A stretch of 64,000 nucleotides of DNA from Sphingomonas hankookensis (lineage in GTDB: Bacteria > Pseudomonadota > Alphaproteobacteria > Sphingomonadales > Sphingomonadaceae): assembly GCF_028551275.1 (NCBI RefSeq), contig NZ_CP117025.1, forward strand, positions 1,545,501 to 1,609,500, written 5' to 3'. Every line of letters starts with the position of its first letter. Position 1 is the stretch's first letter. Shown in pieces: positions 29,368-38,601 of the stretch. The notes beneath the pieces were generated by a model, which was given only the letters and a program-made list of their open reading frames with translations, was not told where the DNA came from and made no database searches. Made by a program: the position numbers and the translations under genes.

Positions 29368-30924
29368 ATGAACGAGACCCCCGATTCCATCCTGATCGTC
29401 GATTTCGGCAGCCAAGTGACGCAGCTGATCGCGCGTCGCGTGCGCGAGGCCGGAGTCTATTCCGAAATCGCCCCGTTCCAGTCGGCGGAGGCCGCGTTCG
29501 AACGGATGAAGCCCAAGGGCGTGATCCTGTCGGGTGGCCCCGCATCGGTGTGCGACGACGGTTCCCCGCGCGCACCGCAGGCGATCTTCGACTCCGGCGT
29601 CCCGGTGTTCGGCATCTGCTACGGCCAGCAGGTGATGACCGCGCAGCTGGGCGGCAAGGTCGAGAAGGGCAATTCGGGCGAGTTCGGCGAGGCCTATATC
29701 GAGGTCGGCGACGACTGCGCGATGTTCGACGGCCTGTGGCAAAGGACCGAACGGCATCAGGTGTGGATGAGCCATGGCGACAAGGTCACCGAACTCGCCC
29801 CCGGCTTCCGCGCGGTCGCGACCAGCCCCGGCGCGCCCTATGCCATCGTCGCCGATGACGAGCGCCGCTATTACGGTGCGCAGTTCCATCCGGAGGTCGT
29901 GCATACCCCCGATGGCGGCAAGCTGATCGCCAATTTCGCCCGCCACGTCTGCGGTCTTGCCGGTGACTGGACGATGGCCGAATTCCGCGATGCCAAGATT
30001 GCGGAGATCCGTCAGCAGGTCGGCGACGGCAAGGTCATTTGCGGTCTGTCGGGCGGGGTCGACTCGTCGGTCGCCGCGCTGCTGATTCACGAAGCGATCG
30101 GCGACCAGCTGACCTGCGTGTTCGTCGATGGCGGCATCCTGCGCGCGGGCGAGGCGGAGCAGGTCGTCAGCCTGTTCCGCGGCCACTACAATATCCCGCT
30201 GGTCCATGTGGACGCGCAGGACCTGTTCATGGACGGCCTCGCCGGCGTCACCGATCCGGAGGCCAAGCGCAAGTTCATCGGCAAGACCTTCATCGATGTG
30301 TTCGAGGCCGAGGCGAAGAAGCTGGGCGGAGCGCAGTTCCTCGCGCAGGGTACGCTCTACCCCGACGTGATCGAAAGCGTCAGCTTCACCGGTGGACCGT
30401 CGGTGACGATCAAGAGCCATCATAATGTCGGTGGCCTACCGGAACGCATGAACATGGCGCTGGTCGAACCGTTGCGCGAACTGTTCAAGGACGAGGTTCG
30501 GGCGCTGGGTCGCGAACTGGGGCTGCCGGACGTGTTCGTCGGGCGCCACCCGTTCCCCGGACCCGGCCTCGCCATCCGTATTCCGGGCGAGGTGACCCGC
30601 GAGCGCTGCGGCATCCTGCGCAAGGCGGACGCGATCTACCTCGAGGAAATCCGCACCGCCGGGCTGTACGACGCGATCTGGCAGGCATTTGCCGTATTGC
30701 TGCCAGTGCGCAGCGTCGGCGTGATGGGCGATGGCCGCACCTACGACAACGTCCTTGCCCTCCGCGCGGTCACCTCGACCGATGGCATGACGGCGCAGGC
30801 ATTCCAGTTCCCGGGCGACTTCCTGCCGCGCGTGGCGACCCGGATCATCAACGAGGTGAAGGGCATCAATCGCGTCACCTACGACTATACGAGCAAGCCG
30901 CCGGGCACGATCGAGTGGGAATGA
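29368..30924 (+). CDS. guaA: GMP synthase (glutamine-hydrolysing)
   Basis: GuaA (518 residues, E. coli 525) converts XMP to GMP with ATP and glutamine in purine synthesis. The N-terminal class I amidotransferase has [27 protein letters not shown] with Cys84, and QFHPEV. The ATP pyrophosphatase domain has the P-loop [14 protein letters not shown] and [13 protein letters not shown], and the dimerisation domain has the [17 protein letters not shown] signature and the end [13 protein letters not shown]. The ATG at 29368 follows GGGGGGC; upstream in-frame codons overlap the previous gene. Its stop codon lies inside a long inverted repeat. Confidence 0.98.
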   Translation: MNETPDSILIVDFGSQVTQLIARRVREAGVYSEIAPFQSAEAAFERMKPKGVILSGGPASVCDDGSPRAPQAIFDSGVPVFGICYGQQVMTAQLGGKVEKGNSGEFGEAYIEVGDDCAMFDGLWQRTERHQVWMSHGDKVTELAPGFRAVATSPGAPYAIVADDERRYYGAQFHPEVVHTPDGGKLIANFARHVCGLAGDWTMAEFRDAKIAEIRQQVGDGKVICGLSGGVDSSVAALLIHEAIGDQLTCVFVDGGILRAGEAEQVVSLFRGHYNIPLVHVDAQDLFMDGLAGVTDPEAKRKFIGKTFIDVFEAEAKKLGGAQFLAQGTLYPDVIESVSFTGGPSVTIKSHHNVGGLPERMNMALVEPLRELFKDEVRALGRELGLPDVFVGRHPFPGPGLAIRIPGEVTRERCGILRKADAIYLEEIRTAGLYDAIWQAFAVLLPVRSVGVMGDGRTYDNVLALRAVTSTDGMTAQAFQFPGDFLPRVATRIINEVKGINRVTYDYTSKPPGTIEWE

Positions 30925-30966
30925 CAAGGACTCAAATCGCCCGGGGGCGATTTGAGTCCTTGTCAT
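30921..30966. terminator. 22-bp perfect inverted repeat overlapping the guaA stop codon
   Basis: Positions 30921-30942 and 30945-30966 are perfect inverted copies (ATGACAAGGACTCAAATCGC plus two bases in the left arm) separated by GG. The guaA TGA (30922-30924) is part of the left arm. The very stable stem likely ends guaA transcription, although no long U-run follows. Confidence 0.65.
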
Positions 30967-31010
30967 TCGCCCCGCGCCAGCGGGGTGGTGCTGAGCGCTT
31001 CGTTTAGTCC

Positions 31011-31092
31011 GTCACCCCGGGCGTGACCCAGGGTCCCGCTTTCTTTCGACGGTAGCAAAAGAAGCGGGACCCCGGGTCAAGCCCGGGGTGAC
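31011..31092. repeat. palindromic intergenic repeat, family B copy 3
   Basis: The left arm (31011-31041, GTCACCCCGGGCGTGACCCA then GGGTCCCGCTT) and the right arm (31062-31092) are inverted copies around TCTTTCGACGGTAGCAAA. The outer GTCACCCC ends match copies 1 and 2, but the inner arms differ, so this is a sister type. It lies between convergent guaA and the histidine kinase gene. Confidence 0.7.
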
Positions 31093-31129
31093 GGGTTGGG
31101 CGGACGTCGGGCTGACGCAGTCGGCGACC

Positions 31130-32488
31130 CTAGCGCGGCAACCGGATCGTCGCGTTCAGCCCGCCGCCCTCGCGGTTCGTCAGCGCGACCTCACCCCCCG
31201 CATCGCGTACGATCGCCCGGGCCAGCGCCAATCCCAGCCCGATCCCGCCGGTATCGCGATTGCGCGACGTTTCCAGACGGGTGAAGGGATCGAACACCTC
31301 CGCCATCCGGTCCGCCGGAATGCCGGGGCCACGGTCCGCGACGATAATCGCCACGGCCTGCGCGCTCGTTGCCACCCGAACCTCGACAGCGCCGGCATAT
31401 TTGATCGCATTCTCGATCAGGTTGCGCACCGCCCGCCGCATCAGATTGGGCCGCAGGTGCAGGGGCACCCGTGCCGCCTCCACGAAGTCGACATCATGGC
31501 CGAGGTCGCGGAAGTCGTCGACCACCGCGTCGACCAGCGCCGCGACGTCGACATCGGTCGCCGCCTCACTCGGCCGCCCCAGCCGCGCCAGCGAGAGGAT
31601 GTCGTCCAGCGTCGCGTTCATCTCGTCGATCGTCTCGACCATTCGCGCCCGGTCGGTATCGTCCTCGACCGATTCGACTCGCACCCGGAGTGCCGCCAGC
31701 GGTGTCCGCAGGTCATGGCCGATCGCACCCAGCATCCGGTCCTTTTCGTCGACCATCGCATTCACCCGCCGCCCCAGATCGGTGAAGGCGGAGATCAGCA
31801 GCCGTACGTCCTGCGGCCCGGAAGGCTCAATTGCCGGCAGCGGGCGGGCGGGATGAAAGGCGCGTGCCGCCCCCGCCAGTCGCCTGAGCGGCTTGGCGAT
31901 ACGCCGCCCGATCCACAATACCGGCAGCAGCACGATGACGTAGAGGATGAAGGTCTGCGCCAGCAGCTGCCACAACAGCCCGCGCTCGGCCATCGGCCAC
32001 GGCGTATGCGAGACCAGCCAGCCGCGCCCCGGCAGCTCGACCGCGGCATCCAGCACCGCGCCCATCCGCCGCAACCGGTCGGCGCGAGGGCCAGTGATAC
32101 CCCGCGCCCGGACTTCGGCTTCGTCGATCGGGCGGATATTGGCCGCGATGGTGCCGACCCGGATGCCGGCTTCGGCAAAGCCCGACCTGATCGCCGCTTC
32201 GACGTCTCGCTCCGGCTCGCCGCGCATCGCCGGCACGCGATCCGTGACCAGCCGCACCCCACGCATCCGATCGCGCGGGGTTGCGTTCGCCTGTCCCGGC
32301 CGCGGCGCGATCCGGCGTTCGGCGGCGTCGATCAGCCGGGTGACGGCGGGAAGGGTGATTTCGGCGAAGCGAAAGGCACGGCGTTCGCGCAGCAACAGCC
32401 CGAAGTTCAGCGCCTGCGCGACGAACAACGCCACCGCGACCAGCAACGCGATCTGTCCGGGCAGGCTGGTCGGCAACAGCCGCTTCAC
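31130..32488 (-). CDS. sensor histidine kinase, EnvZ-like architecture
   Basis: The product is 452 residues. It has a first membrane span at about 13-33 (ALLVAVALFVAQALNFGLLL), a periplasmic domain of about 130 residues, a second span at about 175-195 (LLAQTFILYVIVLLPVLW), a HAMP domain, a HisKA domain with the phosphorylated His258 in GAIGHDLRTPLAAL, and a HATPase with the N box (NLIENAIKYAG), DRGPGIPADRM and GGIGLGLALARA. The GTG start at 32488 overlaps the regulator stop codon (GTGA), so the two are translationally coupled. The partner is the regulator at 32485-33213. The signal sensed is unknown. Confidence 0.9.
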   Translation of the reverse strand: MKRLLPTSLPGQIALLVAVALFVAQALNFGLLLRERRAFRFAEITLPAVTRLIDAAERRIAPRPGQANATPRDRMRGVRLVTDRVPAMRGEPERDVEAAIRSGFAEAGIRVGTIAANIRPIDEAEVRARGITGPRADRLRRMGAVLDAAVELPGRGWLVSHTPWPMAERGLLWQLLAQTFILYVIVLLPVLWIGRRIAKPLRRLAGAARAFHPARPLPAIEPSGPQDVRLLISAFTDLGRRVNAMVDEKDRMLGAIGHDLRTPLAALRVRVESVEDDTDRARMVETIDEMNATLDDILSLARLGRPSEAATDVDVAALVDAVVDDFRDLGHDVDFVEAARVPLHLRPNLMRRAVRNLIENAIKYAGAVEVRVATSAQAVAIIVADRGPGIPADRMAEVFDPFTRLETSRNRDTGGIGLGLALARAIVRDAGGEVALTNREGGGLNATIRLPR

Positions 32489-33213
32489 AGGCGCGTCACC
32501 TCGGTCGCCAGCGTATAACCGCCGCCCCATACCGTCTTGATGATCTCCGGGTTGCGGACGTCGGTCTCGATCTTCTTGCGCAACCGGCTGACCTGATTGT
32601 CGATCGCGCGATCGAACGCCGCCGCCTCGCGCCCCTGGGTCAGGTCGAGCAACTGGTCGCGGGTCAGCACCTGGCGCGGGCGGGTGACCAAAGCATGCAG
32701 CAGGTTATATTCCCCGGTCGACAGCGGCACCGACACGCCCTCACGATCGACCAGCGCGCGTTCACCGGTCTTGAGCACCCATCCGGCGAAGGCGAACGAC
32801 CCGGCCTCCGGCGCGTGTTGCCTGACCGCGCCGCCAGCCGTCCGCCGCAGCACGACCTTCACCCGTGCCGCCAGTTCGCGCGGGGAAAAGGGCTTCACGA
32901 CATAATCGTCGGCGCCCATTTCCAGCCCGACGATCCGGTCGGTTTCTTCCGCGCGCGCGGTCAGCAGGATGACCGGCGTCTCGCTTGTCTCGCGGATATG
33001 GCGGCACAGCGACAGCCCGTCCTCGCCCGGCATCATGATGTCGAGGATAGCGAGGTCGATGGCATAGGCGTTCAGCCGCGCCCGCGCACCCTCCGCATCG
33101 CCCGCCTGGGTGACGCGGAAACCCTGCTTCGTCAGATATTGGGCAAGCGGTTCGCGGATCGATCGTTCGTCGTCGACCAGCAGTAAATGAGGAATATCGG
33201 CCATGTCGGACAT
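32485..33213 (-). CDS. OmpR-family response regulator
   Basis: A 242-residue regulator with receiver domain (acidic pair in LLVDDERSIRE, phosphoacceptor Asp58 in AILDIMMPGEDG, LTARAEETDRI, and Lys in VVKPFSPRELAARV) and a winged-helix DNA-binding domain (LSTGEYNLLHALVTRPRQVL, AIDNQVSRLRKKIE, IKTVWGGGYTLA). It is transcribed before and overlaps the histidine kinase. Wording of the receiver and DNA-binding domain is OmpR-like, but regulon cannot be read from sequence. It lies downstream of the EF-hand gene, with a terminator between. Confidence 0.93.
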   Translation of the reverse strand: MSDMADIPHLLLVDDERSIREPLAQYLTKQGFRVTQAGDAEGARARLNAYAIDLAILDIMMPGEDGLSLCRHIRETSETPVILLTARAEETDRIVGLEMGADDYVVKPFSPRELAARVKVVLRRTAGGAVRQHAPEAGSFAFAGWVLKTGERALVDREGVSVPLSTGEYNLLHALVTRPRQVLTRDQLLDLTQGREAAAFDRAIDNQVSRLRKKIETDVRNPEIIKTVWGGGYTLATEVTRL

Positions 33214-33243
33214 GCTACGCGGCCCATCGACATAAGGGAAATG

Positions 33244-33276
33244 CCGGACGGCGCGGTACGCGACCGCGCCGTCCGG
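33244..33276 (-). terminator. terminator-like hairpin of the EF-hand gene
   Basis: CCGGACGGCGCGGT (33244-33257) pairs perfectly over 14 bp with 33263-33276 around ACGCG. It lies between the EF-hand stop codon and the regulator start on the minus strand; the U-run is weak. Confidence 0.6.
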
Positions 33277-33283
33277 TCAGGGG

Positions 33284-33733
33284 TTACTCGGCCGGCTGAC
33301 CGCCGCGGTGTGCCATGCGCTGGTCGCGCCATTGCTTGCGTTCGGCGGCATCGACGCGGCCGTCATGGTTGGCATCCTGCCGATCGAAGGCACGCGCCGC
33401 GACCGCGCGGAATTCCTCGCGGGTGACGACGCCGTTCTTGTCGACATCGGCGCGTTCCAGCATGCGGTCGCCCATAGACCGGCCGGGCATCGGCGTCGTG
33501 CCATCGACGGTCCCGCGCGGGCGCTGCGGCATCGCTGCGCGCTCGGCGGCGCTGATCGTGCCGTCGCGGTCGGTGTCGAGCGCGTCGAACCGGCGGTCGG
33601 CGCGGGCAAGCGCTCCCTCGCGGGTCAGGACGCCGTCGGCCATCGGACGGGGCGTGGGCGGTGGCGTCTGGGCGGTGACGATCGCGGGCAGGGCGATACC
33701 GGCGAGCGAGGCAGCGGCAATCAACGAACGCAT
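33284..33733 (-). CDS. EF-hand domain protein, secreted
   Basis: A 149-residue protein with signal peptide (MRSLIAAASLAGIALPAIVTAQ), a Pro-rich linker, and three EF-hand-like calcium loops: DTDRDGTISAAE, DVDKNGVVTREE and DANHDGRVDAAE, with the standard Asp/Asn/Gly/Glu positions. It probably buffers or senses calcium in the periplasm. The C-terminus is basic (RKQWRDQRMAHRGGQ). The start at 33733 gives the signal peptide; upstream in-frame codons have no support. It lies upstream of the OmpR-type pair, which raises the question whether that pair regulates it. Confidence 0.85.
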   Translation of the reverse strand: MRSLIAAASLAGIALPAIVTAQTPPPTPRPMADGVLTREGALARADRRFDALDTDRDGTISAAERAAMPQRPRGTVDGTTPMPGRSMGDRMLERADVDKNGVVTREEFRAVAARAFDRQDANHDGRVDAAERKQWRDQRMAHRGGQPAE

Positions 33734-33850
33734 GGGACTGTACCTTTGAACAAGGGGCGCACCCCCGGTGGAGAATGCGCCGCTTGTCGCCGGTAATTGT
33801 CGCCAGCCTTTGTCGACAAACCGCGGCTTTGTCGCAGTTTGTCGCAAGGC

Positions 33851-34543
33851 TCAGTTTTTAGGCGGCGTCCCGAACAGGTTGCGACGCTGTTCGTCGGTCA
33901 TCGGCTTGCTACCGTCGCTGATCGCCTTGCCCTTGGCATAGGCCGCGGCCGTCGCGGGGCGGGCGGCGATGGCGTCGAACCAGCGCTTCAAATTCGGGAA
34001 GTCTTCCAGCTTCTGTCCCTGCGCCTCGTGCGGGACGATCCAGGGATAGGCCGCCATATCGGCGATTGAATAGTCGCCGGCGATGAAGTCGCGGTCGGCC
34101 AGTCGCTTGTCGAGCACGCCGTACAGCCGCGCGGTCTCGCGGATATAGCGGTCCTGCGCGTAGGGAATCTTCTCCGGCGCATAGATGTTGAAATGATGAT
34201 TCTGCCCGGCCATCGGACCGAGGCCGCCCATCTGCCACATCAGCCACTGGATCGCGTCATAGCGTCCGGCGGTGTCGGCGGGCAGGAAGCGGCCGGTCTT
34301 TTCCGCCAGATAGAGCAGGATCGCACCGGATTCGAAGATCGACAGCGGATCGCCGCCGCCCAGCGGTTCATGGTCGACGATCGCGGGCATCCGGTTGTTC
34401 GGTGCGATGGCGAGGAATTCGGGGCGGAACTGCTCGCCCTTGCCGATATCGACCGGGTGGATGGTGTAGGGCAGGCCGGCTTCTTCGAGGAACAGCGTGA
34501 TCTTGTGGCCATTGGGCGTGGGCCAGTAGTGCAGGTCGATCAT
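33851..34543 (-). CDS. glutathione S-transferase, YfcG/Ure2p-like
   Basis: A 230-residue GST. The thioredoxin-like domain reads MIDLHYWPTPNGHKITLFLEEAGLPY with the TPNGxK active-site motif typical of the Nu/YfcG/Ure2p class, then NNRMPAIVDHEP and FESGAILLYLAEKTG. The helical domain has MGGLGPMAGQNHHF and the FIAGDYSIADMAAYPW N-capping box. Members are disulfide-bond oxidoreductases or peroxidases using glutathione. Start at 34543. It is unrelated in detail to the GST at 3905-4531. Confidence 0.88.
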   Translation of the reverse strand: MIDLHYWPTPNGHKITLFLEEAGLPYTIHPVDIGKGEQFRPEFLAIAPNNRMPAIVDHEPLGGGDPLSIFESGAILLYLAEKTGRFLPADTAGRYDAIQWLMWQMGGLGPMAGQNHHFNIYAPEKIPYAQDRYIRETARLYGVLDKRLADRDFIAGDYSIADMAAYPWIVPHEAQGQKLEDFPNLKRWFDAIAARPATAAAYAKGKAISDGSKPMTDEQRRNLFGTPPKN

Positions 34544-34605
34544 GGAACGGCTCCGATACGGGGTAGGCGCGGCAGATGGTGTGCTTCCCCGCGCAAACCA
34601 AGGCG

Positions 34606-35838
34606 TCAGCGAGCGAACAGGGTGAGCGGAACTGCATCCGCCATCGCCCGATAGCCCGCTATCGAGGGATGCAGGTGGTCGCCCGAGTCATAGGCGGGCA
34701 GCAGGCGGTCGGGTCGCGCCGGGTCGCGTACTATCCGGTCGAAATCAATCACTGCGTCGAAATGGCCGGGGGTGCGGATCCAGGCGTTGATCGCCTGCCG
34801 TGCGGCTTCGGCGGCGGCGTCGGGGTGGTAATAGTCGTTGCCGACAAACGGCGTGATCGTGCCGCCGATGACGGTCAGCCTGAGCGCCCGTGCCCGCGCG
34901 ACGATCTGGGCATATCCGGCGATCATCTGCTGCACTCGAGACTGGCGCTCCTCCGGCGAGACCGGCCGTTCGCGGCCTAGCCGGCCCAGGTCGTTGATCC
35001 CTTCGAGGACGATGACATAGCGCGCGCCGGGCTGGCTTGCCACGTCGCTGTCAAAGCGCGCCAAGGCATTGGGGCCGCTGCATTCCGCCAGCAGGCAGTT
35101 GCCGCCGATGCCTTGGTTCAGCACCGCGATCCGACGCGTGCGCGGGGCGGCGGACAGGCGGCGGGCGAGATCGTCGGTCCAGCGCAGATGCCGCCCGTCG
35201 GTCACGCCATAGCCATCGGTGATCGAATCGCCGAGCGCGACGATCGCCCGCGCCGGAGGGGCGGCGGTCACCTCGACGGCGGCGATCTGGAACCAGCGTT
35301 CGACCGGTCTGGCATCGGCGAAGGCGGTGTCGGCCAGCCGATCCCCGCCGGCAATCCAGCTACGCGTCCGGGCGCCGGGATGACCGGTCTGCTGGTCGGG
35401 CAGGGCGGCGAAGTGGGTGGTAATCGCGAGGTCGGACAAGGGCTTGGCGGCAAATGGCACCGGATCGGACCAGAAATCCGCGCCGGCGGGAACCTCGACG
35501 TCCGGGCGGCCACCGAAACGGAGCGCGCGGTCGGTGCCCGCCTGGATCCCGGCGGCGGCGGGGCCCGATGCGACCGCGACATGCGCCCCGGCGATCCGCA
35601 GCGGGGTCGTGCCGAACCGGTTGGTGAAGCGCACGCGCAGCGCCGCTCCGCCGAGCGTCAGTCGAACGACCTGGCGGACGGTCGTGTTGCCGGAAGTTGG
35701 CGAAGGTAGTGCGTGTTCGGGGTTCGAGCGGATCGGGGAGGTGGTCCAGGTCGCGACCCAGGTCGGCGGAGGAGAACGATTTGCCGATGCGATGCCACAA
35801 TACAACAGAACAAAGCCTACGGTCGAAAGTATACGCAT
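34606..35838 (-). CDS. SGNH/GDSL hydrolase, secreted
   Basis: A 410-residue protein with signal peptide (MRILSTVGFVLLYCGIASA). An N-terminal jelly-roll-like domain (WVATWTTSPIRS, RQVVRLTLGGAALRVRFTN) precedes the SGNH domain with block I VALGDSITDGYG (Ser), block II GIGGN (Gly), block III LEGINDLG (Asn) and block V DHLHPS (Asp and His). This two-domain form resembles the GDSL esterases that deacetylate plant polysaccharides or degrade esters. Substrate unknown. It is divergent from the Phd-PAS gene across 206 bases. Confidence 0.85.
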   Translation of the reverse strand: MRILSTVGFVLLYCGIASANRSPPPTWVATWTTSPIRSNPEHALPSPTSGNTTVRQVVRLTLGGAALRVRFTNRFGTTPLRIAGAHVAVASGPAAAGIQAGTDRALRFGGRPDVEVPAGADFWSDPVPFAAKPLSDLAITTHFAALPDQQTGHPGARTRSWIAGGDRLADTAFADARPVERWFQIAAVEVTAAPPARAIVALGDSITDGYGVTDGRHLRWTDDLARRLSAAPRTRRIAVLNQGIGGNCLLAECSGPNALARFDSDVASQPGARYVIVLEGINDLGRLGRERPVSPEERQSRVQQMIAGYAQIVARARALRLTVIGGTITPFVGNDYYHPDAAAEAARQAINAWIRTPGHFDAVIDFDRIVRDPARPDRLLPAYDSGDHLHPSIAGYRAMADAVPLTLFAR

Positions 35839-36044
35839 AGATGTTGCTCCGTTGTTTGCGTGATTAGATGTTTCAAATGCACTAATTGGCCAAGTGTATA
35901 AATTCGCCCTTGCGATGGTTCCGGTTGTTTCTTTGGAAACTCATCCACTATAAATCCATTTATATTGATGGGTTTGCGCAAAGGCCGCGTTGATGGCGGT
36001 CTGAAGGAAGTGGCAGGGTTAACGGACAACCGGGAGGACAGCGT

Positions 36045-36926
36045 ATGCCAGGAACGGGCGGCGAAGTGATCATGCGAAACGAGGCCGATCAGCCGACGGT
36101 ATCGTCTGCCGACTTCGCCCGCCGCTTCGGTCAGTTGCGCCAGATGCAGGATGACGAAGCGATCTTCGTCACGCATCATGGCCGTGCGACCCATGTGCTG
36201 ACGACGGTTCGCCACTATAACGCGCTGCGCGACAACGAAGGTGACGGCGATGCGCCGATCGCGCCGCCCAGCCTGCAGGATTTCGCCAACTGCCTGACGG
36301 TCGGGGTGCTGCTGATCGATTACGACATGCGCATCCTGGCCGCGAACCATGTCGCGCATGCCCAGCTGGACCGGGAGGAAAACGAACTGGTCGGGCACCA
36401 TGTTTTCAAGGCGGTACCGACGCTGCACGGGTCGCTGGTCGAAACCTATGTCCGGCGATCGGTCGCCAGCCGCGAACCGGCATCGGCGGAAATTCCGTCG
36501 CTGTTTCGCCCCGACAGCTGGGTGCGGGTCGATATCCATCCCTTTGCCCGCCATGTCACCATCCTGTTCCACGACATCACCGAGGACATGAAGCGGCACC
36601 GGCTGGCCGATGTGCGTCAGTCGCTGCGCGAGGCGATCGGGGTACATGACGGGATCGGGTATGTCTGCCTCAACACGCGCGGCCATATCGACCGGGCGGA
36701 GCCGACCTTTTGCGAGATGGTGCACCTGTCCGAAGAGCGGCTGCACCATGTCGCCATCGCCGACCTGGTCCCCGTCGCCCACCGCGTCGCGTTCCGCGAG
36801 GCGCTGGACAAGGTATTGAGCGGCGAGGGCGCGCGCACCATCGACAGCGTGCTGTTGTCGAACGACGGCGCGACAGTCGCGGTGCGGGTGACCATCGCGG
36901 AACTGCGCGGCGTCTATGGCAATTAA
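36045..36926 (+). CDS. PAS-domain protein with N-terminal Phd/YefM antitoxin-like domain
   Basis: A 293-residue cytosolic protein. Residues of about 17-60 (VSSADFARRFGQLRQMQ, IFVTHHGRATHVLTTVRHYNAL) read like the Phd/YefM antitoxin DNA-binding and dimerisation fold, although no toxin gene is near. A first PAS domain follows at about 77-185 (NCLTVGVLLIDYDMRILAAN, then ITEDMKRH) and a second at about 190-290 (GYVCLNTRGHIDRAEPTFCEMVHL). No kinase, cyclase or other output domain is visible. It could be a one-component transcription factor in which PAS sensing controls Phd-type DNA binding. GGGAGGAC precedes the ATG. Confidence 0.65.
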   Translation: MPGTGGEVIMRNEADQPTVSSADFARRFGQLRQMQDDEAIFVTHHGRATHVLTTVRHYNALRDNEGDGDAPIAPPSLQDFANCLTVGVLLIDYDMRILAANHVAHAQLDREENELVGHHVFKAVPTLHGSLVETYVRRSVASREPASAEIPSLFRPDSWVRVDIHPFARHVTILFHDITEDMKRHRLADVRQSLREAIGVHDGIGYVCLNTRGHIDRAEPTFCEMVHLSEERLHHVAIADLVPVAHRVAFREALDKVLSGEGARTIDSVLLSNDGATVAVRVTIAELRGVYGN

Positions 36927-36958
36927 GGCGCGATCGTCCTGCTGACCCGGCGATAGGA

Positions 36959-38599
36959 TCAGCCGACCAGCACCGGCGTGCCGCAGCGCACGCCGTCGAT
37001 CCGTACGTCCGCCTGGCCGACATGCACCCCGGCCAGCGCGGTCACCTGCCCCACCACCAGGTCCAGCGCGGGCGCGACCGCGCTCAACGTATTGCCGAGC
37101 GTGCTGGTCAACAGGCCGGCCGACACGCCCAGCCCCAGCACATTGGCGCGGATGTCGATGGTGCGCAGCAGGCTGCTGGCGACGCCGGCGGCGATGTCGT
37201 TGGTCGAGACCGATTTGACGACATGGTCGTTGATCTCGGCCGTCGAGAAATTGACCCGCTGCGCCTGTGTGCCGCCGAGCTGCACATTCGCCAGACCGGT
37301 CAAGGACACCAGCGGCAGCGTGACCATCCGCGCGGGGCGCAGCGCCACCGCCTGCTGGAAATTCGGCAATGCGGCGGGATCGAGATCGGCGATCGCGACG
37401 CGTCCGAGCGACGGCGTGACGTCCAGCGCGGCGGTGGCGTTCGCCGGGCCGCCGCGACAGGTGATCTGCGCCAGCCGCGCCTCCGCCTCGGCCAGTTCGA
37501 CATAGATCGGCACGCGCACCGACCCGAGGCTGAGCGGGGCGTTCACCAGCGCGATGTCGATCCACAGCCGGGTCTGCGCGCTGCGCACGACCGCCTGTCC
37601 CGCTTCGCCGACCGACAACCAGCGGCTGTTCGCCGCCCGCTCGCCGATCTGGAGGAACACCCGCGTCTGGCCGATGCCCGGAATGCCGAGGTCGATATCG
37701 CTCTGCACCTGTCGCGAGCCGCCCGAAATCTGCAGGACTTCGCGCAGGAATGCATAAGCATCGGTTTCGACCGGTCGCAGCGGATCGGCGACGTTGCGGC
37801 TGCCCAGCGCGCCGAGGTCGACGATCTTGTCGAGGCGGACCGTGCGATTGGGCAATTTGCCCGCGATGGAACGCAATAGCTGGGCCGCGGCGCTGCTGGT
37901 CGTCGACCCGGCCATCGCCGTCACTAGTTTCGGCAGGGCGATATCGGTCGCCAGCACGTCGTTGAATGTGTCGGCGCGCACGCCGCCGGTGGTTCGCAGC
38001 AGCTCGGCGGTCTTGAGCAGATCGACCTGTCCCGACACCAGCGCATTGTAATCCATGACCGACAGCGACAATTCGCTGCCCGCCAGTTGCGACAGCAGCG
38101 CGCCGGGCAGGCCGCCCTGCACCGATGCCAGCCGTGTCCCGAGCGAAAATGCGGCGAGGTCGATGCGCGCGGCGGTGGCGCGGGCTTCGATGGTGACGTC
38201 GCGATAGCCGAACACGCGGGCGAAGACCGGTTGGATGCGGCTTTCCAGTGCGACCTGCGCCGCATTGCCCGGCGTGCCGTTGGCGAGGAACCGGGCATCG
38301 ACCGCCAGCCGTTCGTCGCGGGTAAAGCGGCCGGGGGTCATCACCGTCAGCCGCGTGCCGTTGTCGGGCGACAGCGATACCGCCGCCTGTGCCCGTGCCG
38401 TGCCGTTGGACAGGTCGCCGGCGGCCGCCAGCGCGGCGGCATCGGCCGCGCCCTGCAACCGGCGCTTTTCCAGATACAGGCTGGCGGTATCCACGCCCAG
38501 CACCGCCGTGCCGGTCAGCATCGTCAGCCCGCCGGCCAGCATCAGCGCGACATTGCCCTCCCGCGCCTTGACCAGGCGCCGCATAGCCCGGACGACCAT
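36959..38599 (-). CDS. TadG-like pilus-assembly/secreted protein
   Basis: A 546-residue protein with an N-terminal Tad-type segment: REGNVALMLAGGLTMLTGTAVLGVD followed by YLEKRRLQGAADAAALAAA, the hallmark of putative Flp pilus-assembly TadG proteins. This single membrane helix anchors a large periplasmic part of unknown fold (repeated VARVFGYRDVTIEARATA-like pieces). It is 2 bases after the TadE-like gene and likely co-translated. No tad secretion ATPase or pilin is in the window, so it is an isolated pair. Start ATG 38599 or 38584. Confidence 0.75.
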   Translation of the reverse strand: MVVRAMRRLVKAREGNVALMLAGGLTMLTGTAVLGVDTASLYLEKRRLQGAADAAALAAAGDLSNGTARAQAAVSLSPDNGTRLTVMTPGRFTRDERLAVDARFLANGTPGNAAQVALESRIQPVFARVFGYRDVTIEARATAARIDLAAFSLGTRLASVQGGLPGALLSQLAGSELSLSVMDYNALVSGQVDLLKTAELLRTTGGVRADTFNDVLATDIALPKLVTAMAGSTTSSAAAQLLRSIAGKLPNRTVRLDKIVDLGALGSRNVADPLRPVETDAYAFLREVLQISGGSRQVQSDIDLGIPGIGQTRVFLQIGERAANSRWLSVGEAGQAVVRSAQTRLWIDIALVNAPLSLGSVRVPIYVELAEAEARLAQITCRGGPANATAALDVTPSLGRVAIADLDPAALPNFQQAVALRPARMVTLPLVSLTGLANVQLGGTQAQRVNFSTAEINDHVVKSVSTNDIAAGVASSLLRTIDIRANVLGLGVSAGLLTSTLGNTLSAVAPALDLVVGQVTALAGVHVGQADVRIDGVRCGTPVLVG

Positions 38600-38601
38600 C
38601 G

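Noticed and set aside
31088..32518. 476-codon frame opposite the sensor kinase
   Set aside because: Antisense shadow of a gene with clear kinase boxes; starts inside a palindromic repeat.
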